From positions 310,001-374,000 of the forward strand of contig NZ_CP136708.1 in the NCBI RefSeq assembly GCF_032925565.1: a stretch of 64,000 nucleotides of DNA. Reading direction: 5' to 3'. Position numbers and translations under genes: made by a program. This DNA is from Alteromonas sp. CI.11.F.A3 (GTDB taxonomy: Bacteria > Pseudomonadota > Gammaproteobacteria > Enterobacterales > Alteromonadaceae). Shown piece by piece: positions 44,906 through 54,099 of this stretch. The notes below the pieces were generated by a model. It saw nothing but the letters and a program-made list of their open reading frames with translations. It did not search any database and was not told the DNA's origin. Position 1 is the first letter of the stretch. The number at the start of each line of letters is the position of its first letter.

Positions 44906-45586
44906 TTACGGCACCCAACGTTCGCCACAAACGCCATGTTTGGTATAAATACGGTAAGGGCTGTTAGTGCTGTGAATATCTTCACGTAATGCTTTGCCAT
45001 GGTCTACTTCAATAAATGGAGTGCTAGACGCTGTACCTTGGCTATCTAACTCGTAGTAGCGTGACGCGTACTCCGTTAATTGCATCTTATTATTCTGAGC
45101 AACGTCGGTAAGGCGTACGCGGGTAACAGCTTTAAATCGAGTATTGGGGTCGGTAATTGAGAGCAGTTTTTTATAAAAATAGCCTTTGTCAGCTTGATGC
45201 TGAGAAAACGCGTTAAGAACGTTAATTAAGGCTTTAAGCCCAATGGCTTCACGCTGCAGCATAAAATCGTGTTGAGTATGCTTTGTGTTTTGCGCTACTT
45301 GGCCTGCCGTGTATACCTGCTCTTCTTCTAAGCCTGCTAGGTAGTCTTGGCCTTCCTCATTGTAGTTAATCAAGGCTGCGGTATTCATGTTTATCATGTA
45401 ATCGCTGATGCCGGCAGGTAGCACTTCAAAGAGTAATACATCAGGGGTAACCACACCGCGCTCTTCTGGGGCTTGCGGACCTTTCGGTATGCAACTATCA
45501 GAAATGAAATAGTAGTATTGACCCGCATTCATTGCATGTGCCTGTAAAGAGGCAAGCAGCAGTAAAATAAAACAACATAAACGCAT
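44906..45586 (-). CDS. Hypothetical secreted protein
   Basis: A 226-residue protein with a signal peptide (1-18, ending AHA). The mature text has two cysteines, one near each end (DSCIPKG and HGVCGERW), and mixed helix/strand composition (GLKALINVLNAFSQHQADKG). No family recognised. It stands alone on the minus strand between ppiC and the FecR-like gene, with ~130 bases to the latter, so it is probably not part of the sigma/anti-sigma operon, though read-through is possible. Confidence 0.6.
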   Translation of the reverse strand: MRLCCFILLLLASLQAHAMNAGQYYYFISDSCIPKGPQAPEERGVVTPDVLLFEVLPAGISDYMINMNTAALINYNEEGQDYLAGLEEEQVYTAGQVAQNTKHTQHDFMLQREAIGLKALINVLNAFSQHQADKGYFYKKLLSITDPNTRFKAVTRVRLTDVAQNNKMQLTEYASRYYELDSQGTASSTPFIEVDHGKALREDIHSTNSPYRIYTKHGVCGERWVP

Positions 45587-45715
45587 GTGAGGTGTCAGCC
45601 TATTACAATGGGTACAGATTGCATCGCATTGTACGCACTATTTAAAGCGGGTGACACTCCCCTCATCCGTCTGCTACTTACTTAACAGCATATTCTGGTC
45701 ATATTGGTGTTCAGT

Positions 45716-46789
45716 TTAATTAGCGCGCAGCACAATGGCTTCATCTGAATATTCGGTGTGAATATTCAGGTTATCTGCAAGGGTGGCTAACAAGGCATCC
45801 ACATCGTTAGTATTAAACAGCCCTGCAACTTGCAAATTAGCCAGGCTTGCATCGCCGAGCACAATTTCTTTGTCGGTATAACGGCTGACTTCGTCAATCA
45901 CTTGAAGTAATGGGTCGCCCCTAAAAACAATTTTACCTTCTCGCCAAGATAGCTGCTTTTCCATTTCATCTTGGCTTATAACTTCTATGGCTGACTTTGG
46001 TAGCGATAGCAAAGACTTCTGACCTTGCGTCAGTACCAAAGCATTCGCGTGCTGATTAACAATTGGACGCGTAATACTTTTACTGTCCTCTAAGGAAAAA
46101 TTATTTACTTTCACAATGCCTTCGGTAACAAGCAGTTCTAGATCGCCTTGGTGATATTGCACATTAAACGCGGTGCCTACGGCCTCCATGACCTTGCCCG
46201 CCGCTAACACGTTCAAGGGGCGCATAGGTTCCTTGGCAACATCGATATGAAGTTCGCCCTGAATGAGGTGTACAACTCGTTTTGTATCGGTAAAGGCAAT
46301 GCTCACGTGTGAATTAGTGTTTAACCACAGTATGCTGCCATCTTCTAACTCAATCGTTTTATGTTCACCGGCTTTGGTCGAGGCTTGCAAACTATAATTG
46401 GGTGGTGAAACTTCAGTGGCCTTATTTTGATTTAAGTAGTTAAGGTGAAAATAGCTGGTGCCTTGCCAACTCAGTAATCCAACCAATAAAGCTGTAGCTG
46501 CCATGGCAAGATGGCGTTTCCAGGGCGTGTGATTGTTTTCAGGCGTGTGGGGAACAATATCGCTAAGCTGGCTTAGCACAGACATTTTGTCCCAAAGCGT
46601 CACCACTTCCATAAAAGCAGTGCGATTATGCTCGCTTTTTAACCATAGCTTCAATGCCGCGGTCTCTTGTTCCGATAAGCCTTCCTCAAGCTTCACCAAC
46701 CAAAGGCTGGCCTGATCGAGCACATCCTCATGGACAATCAAAGGCACCACATTACTGGCTGCATCATTGTGCTGAAACTCATTATTCAT
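45716..46789 (-). CDS. FecR-type anti-sigma factor
   Basis: A single-pass inner-membrane regulator of 357 residues. The cytoplasmic N-terminal domain (DUF4880-type: EEGLSEQETAALKLWLKSEHNRTAF) holds the sigma factor. A membrane helix lies near 89-108 (LAMAATALLVGLLSW). The periplasmic FecR domain has the IELEDGSILWLNTNSHVSI core and LIQGELHIDVAKEP. The C-terminal part (DEVSRYTDKEIVLGDASLANLQVAG, an STN-like or DUF4974 fold) is expected to contact the receptor's signalling domain. It overlaps the sigma gene by eight bases. Its partner receptor is most likely the divergent STN-containing gene at 47558. Confidence 0.9.
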   Translation of the reverse strand: MNNEFQHNDAASNVVPLIVHEDVLDQASLWLVKLEEGLSEQETAALKLWLKSEHNRTAFMEVVTLWDKMSVLSQLSDIVPHTPENNHTPWKRHLAMAATALLVGLLSWQGTSYFHLNYLNQNKATEVSPPNYSLQASTKAGEHKTIELEDGSILWLNTNSHVSIAFTDTKRVVHLIQGELHIDVAKEPMRPLNVLAAGKVMEAVGTAFNVQYHQGDLELLVTEGIVKVNNFSLEDSKSITRPIVNQHANALVLTQGQKSLLSLPKSAIEVISQDEMEKQLSWREGKIVFRGDPLLQVIDEVSRYTDKEIVLGDASLANLQVAGLFNTNDVDALLATLADNLNIHTEYSDEAIVLRAN

Positions 46790-47357
46790 GTGAGTTCCCC
46801 TTTACAGGCGCGCTACCCTGAAACGTATTCAAACGCGAACTATCTTCGGTTTGTTTACGCATAAAAAGAGTGCACCGTTTAATGCCTTCTGCAATGTGTT
46901 TTTCCACAGTTTTTTCGCTTATTCCTAGCTCTTTAGCAATCTCTTTAAGAGAGTAGCCATACACTTTCTTTAATACAAATGCGCGTCTGCATTGCTTGGG
47001 GAGAACACGAACCGCATCACAAAATTGCTTAAATTCTTGCTGGGTAGCCGTATTGTGACGGGGTTCGTCATCTATTCCGTTAACCGCGCTTTCTAATGCG
47101 TTTGCCGCCTCAACGCTGTCATCCACCATACGTGTGTCGCAGCGTTTAAGGTGATCGTAGGCTAAGTTCTTGGCGGTCTTAAATAAAAAAGATTTAGGCT
47201 CTTTTATATGAGACGTAGTTCTAGCTTGGCAGAGTCGAACGTATGTATCTTGTAGAATATCGTCCACTTCTTTAGGCGGCACAAGGCGGGACAGCATTTT
47301 CGCCATCGAGCTTCTCGCCGACATGTAAGCATTATGTATCGCGGTTTCTACGGGCAT
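46782..47357 (-). CDS. FecI-type ECF sigma factor
   Basis: An extracytoplasmic-function sigma factor of 191 residues. Region 2 contains VPPKEVDDILQDTYVRLCQ and FLFKTAKNLAYDHLKRCDTR. Region 4 contains LPKQCRRAFVLKKVYGYSLK and EIAKELGISEKTVEKHIAEG, a helix-turn-helix. The short inter-region linker fits ECF sigma-70 proteins of the iron-citrate (FecI) group. It is first in the sigma-fecR pair, divergent from the transducer gene. Target promoters are not identified by eye. Confidence 0.92.
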   Translation of the reverse strand: MPVETAIHNAYMSARSSMAKMLSRLVPPKEVDDILQDTYVRLCQARTTSHIKEPKSFLFKTAKNLAYDHLKRCDTRMVDDSVEAANALESAVNGIDDEPRHNTATQQEFKQFCDAVRVLPKQCRRAFVLKKVYGYSLKEIAKELGISEKTVEKHIAEGIKRCTLFMRKQTEDSSRLNTFQGSAPVKGNSHE

Positions 47358-47463
47358 GTTTTTTATTTTTTATTCTTGTTATTTAGTAAGACGACATACC
47401 GGACATTTTCCCCCAGCCTAAATTGAAAGACCAATGAAATATAAAAGTAGTTAATAAGTTGTA

Positions 47464-47469
47464 TATAAT
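47464..47469 (+). promoter_or_regulatory. Candidate -10 element of transducer gene
   Basis: A TATAAT hexamer ~90 bases before the transducer start, within the 200-base divergent region. No matching -35 was found. Confidence 0.35.
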
Positions 47470-47557
47470 GCGAAGCTGATTTACAACAGTATTGCTTGTG
47501 ATAATGGCGGGCAAAACAAAAATAAAAAACTGATACTTAAAAAGTAATTAAGCGTAC

Positions 47558-50500
47558 ATGCCGGTTATTCAGGAACAAAAGAAACAGCGTAAACTGTTGC
47601 CATACAAACCTCGTGTTTTAACGATGGCGATATGGGCGACCTCTTTTTGTATGCTTGGTATTCCAAGCACCTATGCGCAATCTTTTTTTAAAAAGCCGGT
47701 TGCTAAATCAACGGTTTCTGAATCACCTACCGTTGAAGCGAAAAGTGCTAGGCAAAAAGCGCCCATTATTTCTTTTAATATTCCAACTTCAAGTGGCGAT
47801 GAAGCACTTATCGCCTTTGCTAATCAAGCTGAGTTAACGGTTGTTTTCCCCTACAACAAAGTGCGGCATGTTACGGCGAATCAAGTGGTTGGTAACTATA
47901 CGCCCCAACATGCAATTGCGATGTTGCTTGACGGGTCTCCATTACATGCAGAAGTGATTAATAACAAGCGCATTAAAATTTTATCCGCTTCTGAAAACAG
48001 CGAAAAATCTCACCTTTTATCCCGTCTTTTTAATGCCATTACCGCTCAAGACGATTCGCTTATTGCGGTACCCGATGAAGCTGGTCGTTTCGATATCGAA
48101 TATATAGAAGTGAGAGGGGTGCGTGCCCGGGTAACGCAGTCGGTGGGTATCAAGCACGATGCAGACGTCATTCTTGATACTATCCAGTCTGTTGAAATGG
48201 GGAAATTCCCTGACCAGAATTTGGCAGAAGCGCTTCAGAGAGTGTCGGGTGTGTCTATCGATCGAGCAGAAGGAGAAGGTCAGCTTGTCACCGTTCGCGG
48301 TTTTGGGCCTGAATTCAATCGTGTGCTAATTAACGGCAGGCCGTTGGCCACTGATAAGTTAGGTCGCGCATTTAGTTTCGATACCCTAGCGTCTGAAATT
48401 GTCAGCAGCGTGACCGTGCACAAGCAAGCGCAAGCGGCTATGCAATCGGGAGGGATTGGTGCCACTATCGATATTGAAACTGCAAAGCCATTATCATTTA
48501 GGGGAATGCGGGCAGCGGGAAGTGTTAAAATGCAATACGACACTAATTCGGCCAATTTTGCGCCCTCAGCAACCGCCATGTTCAGTAATACATATCTGAG
48601 TAATCGACTGGGCTTGCTTGCTTCTTTCACCCATCATGAACGAGATGCTCAAATCGAAGAAGCGCAAATAGACGGTTGGCTGGTAAATACCAGTATTCCC
48701 GCGTCAGAGCTGCCAGACAATGTTTCCACACTTTACGTGCCACGAAATTACGACCAACGGGTGCGTTTTGATCAGCGAACTCGAACTGGCGCTGCGTTGG
48801 TTTTGCAGTATAGACCGTCAGATGATGTCGAGTTAGCCGTGGATTATTTGGGGTCTCAGTTCGATGTAGATACCGCTGCAACCTCGATGGGGCATTGGTT
48901 TACATCAAGCAACCTAGAGGATGTAATATTAGACAGCAATGGTAGTGCACTAGCATTTTCACAATCAAGTGGTCACGCCACCGACTTCCACGCACGCACA
49001 TTTAATCGCTCTTCCAATGTGCAAAGCTTAGGTTTCAGCGCAGATTGGGCAATACAAGACCACATCTTGTTCGACGCTGATATCTCTATTTCAAATGCCC
49101 GAGTGAATGATAAAAATGGAGAAGGAAATTCCCTATCGCTCATTGGCTATTTAAATCAGTCCGCCTTTGATCATACCGCAGGTGATGTGCTTCCTGCGAT
49201 ATCTGGCTTTCAAAGTGGTGTAGGGCAAGATGAGAGTAACTTTTTAAACCCTGCTAATGGTCGTTCCCACGTGATGCTGCGACGCGGGTGGAACATAGAT
49301 GACGATATCGCCCAGGGTCGAGTAAACATTACGTATTTAAGTGACAATAGCTGGTTTAGTCAGCTCAATACTGGGGTGGCGATTACCCAGCGCGATAAAA
49401 CCAATGAACGGCGCGACAATGAAGCGAATGCTAGGCACTGCACGTTTTGTGGTTACTTTGAAAACCCTGATATTCCAGATAGTTTTCAAACCGTTTTTGA
49501 CGCAGGTAGTGGCTTTTTAAGCTCGGTCAGTGGGCATGAAAGTATACCGCACCAGTGGTTACAGCATAATGGTGCCACGCTTTTTAATTTTCTGCAAAAT
49601 AATGCTGGTGTTAGTCTCGCGGCTGAAACGCGAGGGAGTTCTTTCGCGGTGGAAGAAACCGTATATGCAACATACCTACAATTTGCGCTGGAAAGGGATT
49701 TATCGCCTTGGTTTATCGACTTTCGCGCTGGCCTTAGAACCGAATATACTCATGTAAATGTGAATGGGGTAGATGAGCAGTTGTCGGCACTTATTATTCT
49801 AGATCAAACCGAGTTAGGACAAGAGTTTGGTCAATCAGTAGCGATAAAAAGCGACTCAAGCTATGTGAATTGGTTACCCAGTGTCAGCATGAAGTTAGGT
49901 TGGCGAGATGAGTGGGTACTTCGAACGGCTTACAATCATAGTTTAACTCGGCCAACACTCGAACAAATGGCACCAGGGGTAACGTACACAACTACCCGAC
50001 AAGGTGGAGATTTACGAGCACGAATAGGTAATCCACAATTGTTGCCTTTTGAAGCTATTAATATGGATGTGGCGATAGAGCGTTATTATCAGAACAACAG
50101 CTATGTGTCGTTAGGTATATTTAGAAAAGAAGTTGATAATTTTATTATTAGTGAAAGTGACCAACTAACTTTTGATGGTGTAACCGACCCCAGCACGGGA
50201 AGCGACTTGAACGCACCGGACAGCAGTGATGAGCTTGCTATTTTTACGGTCAATTCGCCTAACAATGGAAGATCGGCCACGGTGGAAGGCGTAGAACTTA
50301 GCCTTCAGCACTTATTTAGAGAATCTGGGTGGGGACTTCAAGCCAACGCGAGTTATGTGAGAAGTAATGCCGAACTGGATACCACCAATATTCGTTCTAC
50401 GTTTGCACTGACAGGATTATCAGGTACCAAAAATGTAGTTGTGTTTTACGAAAAAGATGCGCTTCAGTGGCGATTAGCATGGAACCACAGAGATGGCTTT

Positions 50501-50728
50501 TTGCAATCTCTCAATCAAACACAAAGTACCGAACCGACATTTGTGGCCCCTTATCAACAATGGGACATGAGCGTGGCGTATGACATTAGTAGTCACATAT
50601 CGCTGTTTGCAGAAGGTATAAACTTAACCAATGAAACCGTGCATAAGCGCGGACGTTTTAGCAATCAATTATTGTTGGTACAAGACTCAGGCACACGATA
50701 TGCCCTTGGAATAAACGTTACCTACTAA
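47558..50728 (+). CDS. TonB-dependent transducer with STN signalling domain
   Basis: An outer-membrane receptor of 1056 residues. A long leader (~40 residues, ending TYAQ) is followed by a secretin/TonB N-terminal (STN) domain at about 72-147 (ISFNIPTSSGDEALIAFANQ, AIAMLLDGSPLHAEVI). A plug follows with LAEALQRVSGVSIDRAEGEG, VTVRGFGPEFNRVLINGRP, and AAMQSGGIGATIDIETAKPL. Then comes a TIGR01782-type barrel ending GRFSNQLLLVQDSGTRYALG, with terminal NVTY. The STN domain is the hallmark of receptors that signal through FecR to an ECF sigma factor; exactly those two genes lie divergently. Its barrel is closely similar to the receptor at 54100-57006. Confidence 0.92.
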   Translation: MPVIQEQKKQRKLLPYKPRVLTMAIWATSFCMLGIPSTYAQSFFKKPVAKSTVSESPTVEAKSARQKAPIISFNIPTSSGDEALIAFANQAELTVVFPYNKVRHVTANQVVGNYTPQHAIAMLLDGSPLHAEVINNKRIKILSASENSEKSHLLSRLFNAITAQDDSLIAVPDEAGRFDIEYIEVRGVRARVTQSVGIKHDADVILDTIQSVEMGKFPDQNLAEALQRVSGVSIDRAEGEGQLVTVRGFGPEFNRVLINGRPLATDKLGRAFSFDTLASEIVSSVTVHKQAQAAMQSGGIGATIDIETAKPLSFRGMRAAGSVKMQYDTNSANFAPSATAMFSNTYLSNRLGLLASFTHHERDAQIEEAQIDGWLVNTSIPASELPDNVSTLYVPRNYDQRVRFDQRTRTGAALVLQYRPSDDVELAVDYLGSQFDVDTAATSMGHWFTSSNLEDVILDSNGSALAFSQSSGHATDFHARTFNRSSNVQSLGFSADWAIQDHILFDADISISNARVNDKNGEGNSLSLIGYLNQSAFDHTAGDVLPAISGFQSGVGQDESNFLNPANGRSHVMLRRGWNIDDDIAQGRVNITYLSDNSWFSQLNTGVAITQRDKTNERRDNEANARHCTFCGYFENPDIPDSFQTVFDAGSGFLSSVSGHESIPHQWLQHNGATLFNFLQNNAGVSLAAETRGSSFAVEETVYATYLQFALERDLSPWFIDFRAGLRTEYTHVNVNGVDEQLSALIILDQTELGQEFGQSVAIKSDSSYVNWLPSVSMKLGWRDEWVLRTAYNHSLTRPTLEQMAPGVTYTTTRQGGDLRARIGNPQLLPFEAINMDVAIERYYQNNSYVSLGIFRKEVDNFIISESDQLTFDGVTDPSTGSDLNAPDSSDELAIFTVNSPNNGRSATVEGVELSLQHLFRESGWGLQANASYVRSNAELDTTNIRSTFALTGLSGTKNVVVFYEKDALQWRLAWNHRDGFLQSLNQTQSTEPTFVAPYQQWDMSVAYDISSHISLFAEGINLTNETVHKRGRFSNQLLLVQDSGTRYALGINVTY

Positions 50729-50734
50729 CGAGTA

Positions 50735-50908
50735 TTAGTTTCCTTTTTCAATCGCTTCAATCTTCTTCCATACGTCTTCAGATTCAGCGGTAAGCATTGA
50801 ATAGGTTTTGATGTCGCCATTACGCTGAGCGTGCATTGCACGTTCTAGCAAGCCATCATATTGTTTGCGAAGTTTCTTTGTGGGGTTTTTATTAAATAGA
50901 CCAAACAT
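50735..50908 (-). CDS. DUF6435 family small protein
   Basis: A 57-residue protein starting MFGLFNKNPTKKLRKQYDGL, continuing LLERAMHAQRNGDIKTYSML and ending KKIEAIEKGN. This is recognisable as the small conserved DUF6435 family of marine gammaproteobacteria: Lacks a leader or cysteines, is basic then acidic, and is probably a helical hairpin. AAAGG lies 9 bases before the ATG. Its stop is seven bases from the transducer stop, convergent. Function unknown. The gene is too short for standard thresholds but is well supported by composition and family match. Confidence 0.85.
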   Translation of the reverse strand: MFGLFNKNPTKKLRKQYDGLLERAMHAQRNGDIKTYSMLTAESEDVWKKIEAIEKGN

Positions 50909-50983
50909 AGCATGAACCTTTTACTCATCATTCGGCAGTAGAACGTAAAAAATAACAAATTCGATCACCTTTTGTTCGCTTAT

Positions 50984-51748
50984 TTAATATACGAAGCACG
51001 CATTTGCCGTTACTCTTCCTGTTTCTAAACAAGTGGGAAGTTGCATATGGTTAGGAAGAAGCCCGCTATGTAGCAAATTTGCAGGGTATACAATGGCACG
51101 GTTAAAGGCGGCGTCTACTTGGCCTATCTTCTCAAATAGCGCGCTATCATCATCAATATAAGCTCTAGGGGGCAACCCTACCGTAGTGGCTTGGCGTTTC
51201 AGAGTATTCATGTATTGAACATAGTTACGCGATGTTACCCGTTCCAGATACGTTTCTTTATGTCGGTAAAATGCAGTGCCCCCCAATGGCGCGCTAAATA
51301 AGTAGTGCACCATAGCCCATTCATTTTCTGAGTGTGTATCGATATGTGGAATGCACTGTATTGGTTTAAGCGCCGCGGCGCCGAATGTCGCCATAGAAAA
51401 TTGCGAAATACTTAATGTAGCATCTGACCATCTTGTCGCGTACTCATTGAAATCATTATCGTGGTTTTGTAGGTAATGGCTAAGAAGATGCGGTAAAGAG
51501 ACAGCATTAAATTCAACGTACGCGGGTGGGCTTTGATGACGTAACCCAGGGTAATGGTCGTCTTCGCGTTGCGTGAAGCGTGAAAGTGACAACTGTGAAA
51601 GTAAAATATTGGGCTCTGGGTAATAATTATCTATGACAAACACGGGTGTATTGCCAGTGCCCACGGTTAAATGACGAACAGAAGACGTCGCCTCATTCCT
51701 TTCAGGCTGTAAACGTAATACCGACGATTTAGTTTTCAAACCACGCAT
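50984..51748 (-). CDS. DUF6445 family protein, oxygenase-like
   Basis: A protein of about 254 residues of the DUF6445 family. A probable iron site can be seen: CIPHIDTHSENEWAMVHYLF (HxD), then a GGTAFYRHKE strand, and FNRAIVYPANLLHSG with a distal histidine and arginine, the layout of a 2-oxoglutarate/Fe(II) prolyl-hydroxylase-like fold. It starts inside the last 20 bases of sapC, so it is translationally coupled; the exact start (ATG 51748 or GTG 51751) is uncertain. Fourth gene of the receptor-halogenase operon. The reaction is unknown. Confidence 0.75.
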   Translation of the reverse strand: MRGLKTKSSVLRLQPERNEATSSVRHLTVGTGNTPVFVIDNYYPEPNILLSQLSLSRFTQREDDHYPGLRHQSPPAYVEFNAVSLPHLLSHYLQNHDNDFNEYATRWSDATLSISQFSMATFGAAALKPIQCIPHIDTHSENEWAMVHYLFSAPLGGTAFYRHKETYLERVTSRNYVQYMNTLKRQATTVGLPPRAYIDDDSALFEKIGQVDAAFNRAIVYPANLLHSGLLPNHMQLPTCLETGRVTANACFVY

Positions 51749-52463
51749 CACCTTGTTTGAGGGCTTTATTTTTCTTGTCTATTAATGCATAAATCTGAGC
51801 GTTTGATGCCACTACTATGTAGATAGCTTGCAGCCAGCCTTTGGCATGTAGGCTAGCAATTGATTCAGCGCTTAGTGCCTGCAGCTTTTCTTCATCAATA
51901 GTGTACAAACCAGTAATTGAGGTTTTTGACCCATTCTCGAAGGTAATATCTAACGTGAAAGGAGTGATGAGATCCAGTGATTGAAGGCAAGCGATAAATG
52001 ATTGATTCTGCGCTTCGCCATCTAAGAGTTGCGCTAAAAGTTGTTGTTTTTCAGCGAGGAACGCCGTAGGTTCTCCTACTTTGTCGAACAGAGCATGACC
52101 GTCGCTTTCGTTCACTGCGGCATTATCCATATCAACACACAAAATAGGGTTGACGTCCTTATTCTGAGGTTCACTGCCAATGAAAAAAGGCAGCCTGTCA
52201 ATTTGAGCGGGAATATACACCGCATCCCACTCGCCCTGTTGCCAAAACAAGTTTTCACCTTCTTCAAACCCTAACAGCGCGGATAAGCCGAACTTGCCTG
52301 TATCATCAAATTTTGTCAGCACAATAGAGTAGTGAACAATAAGTTTATTCACCTCAGAGACGACCACCGGCACAAGGTGCAGGTTAGCACCTTGGGTAAG
52401 AGTATCGTCGGTGATTTTTAAGTTGGCATGATGTTGATTGTTGATAGCAACCATATTTGTCAT
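51729..52463 (-). CDS. sapC: SapC family protein
   Basis: A 244-residue protein of the SapC family (named after an S-layer-related gene of Campylobacter, not the peptide transporter SapC). Landmarks: LHLVPVVVSEVNKLIVHYSIV, WDAVYIPAQIDRLPFFIG, and a C-terminal LQALSAESIASLHAKGWLQA. No signal peptide, so it is cytoplasmic by sequence. In many gammaproteobacteria and Caulobacterales sapC neighbours tryptophan-halogenase genes and TonB-dependent receptors, as here. AAGGA precedes the ATG, and the halogenase stop is nine bases upstream. Role unknown. Confidence 0.88.
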   Translation of the reverse strand: MTNMVAINNQHHANLKITDDTLTQGANLHLVPVVVSEVNKLIVHYSIVLTKFDDTGKFGLSALLGFEEGENLFWQQGEWDAVYIPAQIDRLPFFIGSEPQNKDVNPILCVDMDNAAVNESDGHALFDKVGEPTAFLAEKQQLLAQLLDGEAQNQSFIACLQSLDLITPFTLDITFENGSKTSITGLYTIDEEKLQALSAESIASLHAKGWLQAIYIVVASNAQIYALIDKKNKALKQGDAWFEN

Positions 52464-52472
52464 GGTATGTCC

Positions 52473-54035
52473 TTACACGGCTTGAAGGCCAAATTGATTA
52501 ATTTTATTTATGAGATCGCGATGTGCAGGTAGTTTATCCACCAGCATGTTGCGCGCTTTTTGATTTTGAGCCAGTTGCTGCTTGGCAACGTTCTGATTAA
52601 ACCATCGTTGCTGTGGTTCTAAATGCGTTTTAAAGCCCATTCCATAAAGCACATATTGGTAACTTGCTGCTGGAAACACCTCATTATTGCTTGTGAAATC
52701 AAGGTCTGAAGGCGGGTGGTACTGCCAAAGCGCTAAAAGCTCATGTAACGATTCTGGTATTGAACCACTATCACGATTGTCACGCCAAAACTCACTATCG
52801 TCGCGTTGACTTAAGCAGTAGTGGAGTTTCAAAAAGTCGACAATACGTTGCCAACGATAGCTGAAAGTATCGTTAAAGCGTTTAGCTATAATATCCATGA
52901 CTTGACGGTTGGCCGGAAGCTGCTCGGCAATCATGGCGGCAGAAAGCTCAACAAGCACGAGTGCTGAGGCTTCTAAAGGCTCTAAAAAGCCAGCTGATAG
53001 TCCTACGGCCACACAGTTATTTTGCCAAAAGTACTTTCGGTAGCCACTGTGTATGGTGATTTCTTTAGGCGTGAGCTGACTAAATACGTCTTTGCCGTTT
53101 TGGTTGACGTAATGGGCTAAACGCTCATAAGCCGTATCATCGTTTTGGTGACGGCTAGAGTAAACGTAGCCAACACCTCGGCGCGACTGCAAACCTATAT
53201 CCCATACCCAACCAGCATCTTGTGCTGTGGAAATAGTATGAGAGGCAATAGGGCTATTATCATGTTCGTAAGGTACGTGAACGGCAATAGCTCGGTCGAT
53301 AAAAAGAACATCATCGCAGGGAATAAAAGGGACTTGATAGTGCTCACCCAATAGCTTCGACTTAAAGCCTGTGCAATCGACAAAAAGATCGCCCTCAATG
53401 TTTATACCTTGTGTGGTGTAGAGAGATTGAATATCACCGTTTTCATGGCTGGCGATACCGTTCACATCAGCGAGGATGTGCTTTACCCCCAACTTTTCTT
53501 GGCAGTGTTTGGCTAGGAACTGGGTAAATTTACCGGCATCTAAGTGATAAGCATAGTTGGCAGTACCCGCAAATTCGGCATGCCGAATACTTTTAGGCGC
53601 TAAACCGGCTTCGCAAATGGCTTCTTGAAAGCAGACTGCGTGGGAAAAAGACTCACCCAAAGTATCTTGTGTGGTCTGCCAATAAGGGCCTAAATTTCCT
53701 TTACTAAAGCCTTGAGGAAGCATGAGGGGGTGGTAATAAAAGTCGTCTTTTATACCCGTTTTCCACTGCGCAAATTTTGCGCCCTGCTTAAATGTAGCGT
53801 CGCATTCTTTGATGAACGAGGTTTCACTGATGCCCAGTTTGATAAGGGTAGAGCGCATGGTAGGCCAAGTACCTTCACCCACGCCGACAATCGGCACATT
53901 GGAGCTTTCAACGAGGGTTACTTGAATACGATCTGACGATGCACACTGATGCTCTGCAGCAATGCGCCCCGCAGTTAACCAACCTGCGCTACCGCCACCC
54001 ACCACGACAATACGTGTTATAGGAGAATTTTTCAC
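52473..54035 (-). CDS. Flavin-dependent tryptophan-halogenase family protein
   Basis: A 520-residue FAD enzyme of the tryptophan halogenase family, which make hypohalous acid and direct it by a lysine to an aromatic ring. FAD-binding GGGSAGWLTAG lies near 13-23, VGEGTWP at 52-58, and the expected catalytic lysine K83 in CDATFKQGAKF. The family WxWxIP signature appears as GWVWDIGLQ, with the last proline replaced. GLSAGFLEPLEAS, the second flavin motif, is intact. Substrate and halogen are unknown, and genuine halogenation is not proven. It follows the receptor gene (~65 bases, with a hairpin) and precedes sapC. Confidence 0.9.
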   Translation of the reverse strand: MKNSPITRIVVVGGGSAGWLTAGRIAAEHQCASSDRIQVTLVESSNVPIVGVGEGTWPTMRSTLIKLGISETSFIKECDATFKQGAKFAQWKTGIKDDFYYHPLMLPQGFSKGNLGPYWQTTQDTLGESFSHAVCFQEAICEAGLAPKSIRHAEFAGTANYAYHLDAGKFTQFLAKHCQEKLGVKHILADVNGIASHENGDIQSLYTTQGINIEGDLFVDCTGFKSKLLGEHYQVPFIPCDDVLFIDRAIAVHVPYEHDNSPIASHTISTAQDAGWVWDIGLQSRRGVGYVYSSRHQNDDTAYERLAHYVNQNGKDVFSQLTPKEITIHSGYRKYFWQNNCVAVGLSAGFLEPLEASALVLVELSAAMIAEQLPANRQVMDIIAKRFNDTFSYRWQRIVDFLKLHYCLSQRDDSEFWRDNRDSGSIPESLHELLALWQYHPPSDLDFTSNNEVFPAASYQYVLYGMGFKTHLEPQQRWFNQNVAKQQLAQNQKARNMLVDKLPAHRDLINKINQFGLQAV

Positions 54036-54056
54036 TGGCTATCCTATTGTAAAATA

Positions 54057-54078
54057 GTGGCTACCAGACGGTAGCCAC
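54057..54078 (-). terminator. Intercistronic hairpin between receptor and halogenase genes
   Basis: GTGGCTACC, a 4-base loop and GGTAGCCAC form a perfect 9-bp stem; on the minus strand TATTTTAC follows. It lies in the 64-base gap and probably terminates part of the transcripts, giving more receptor than halogenase mRNA. Confidence 0.65.
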
Positions 54079-54099
54079 ATCGCGTGCAACTATGTGGAT

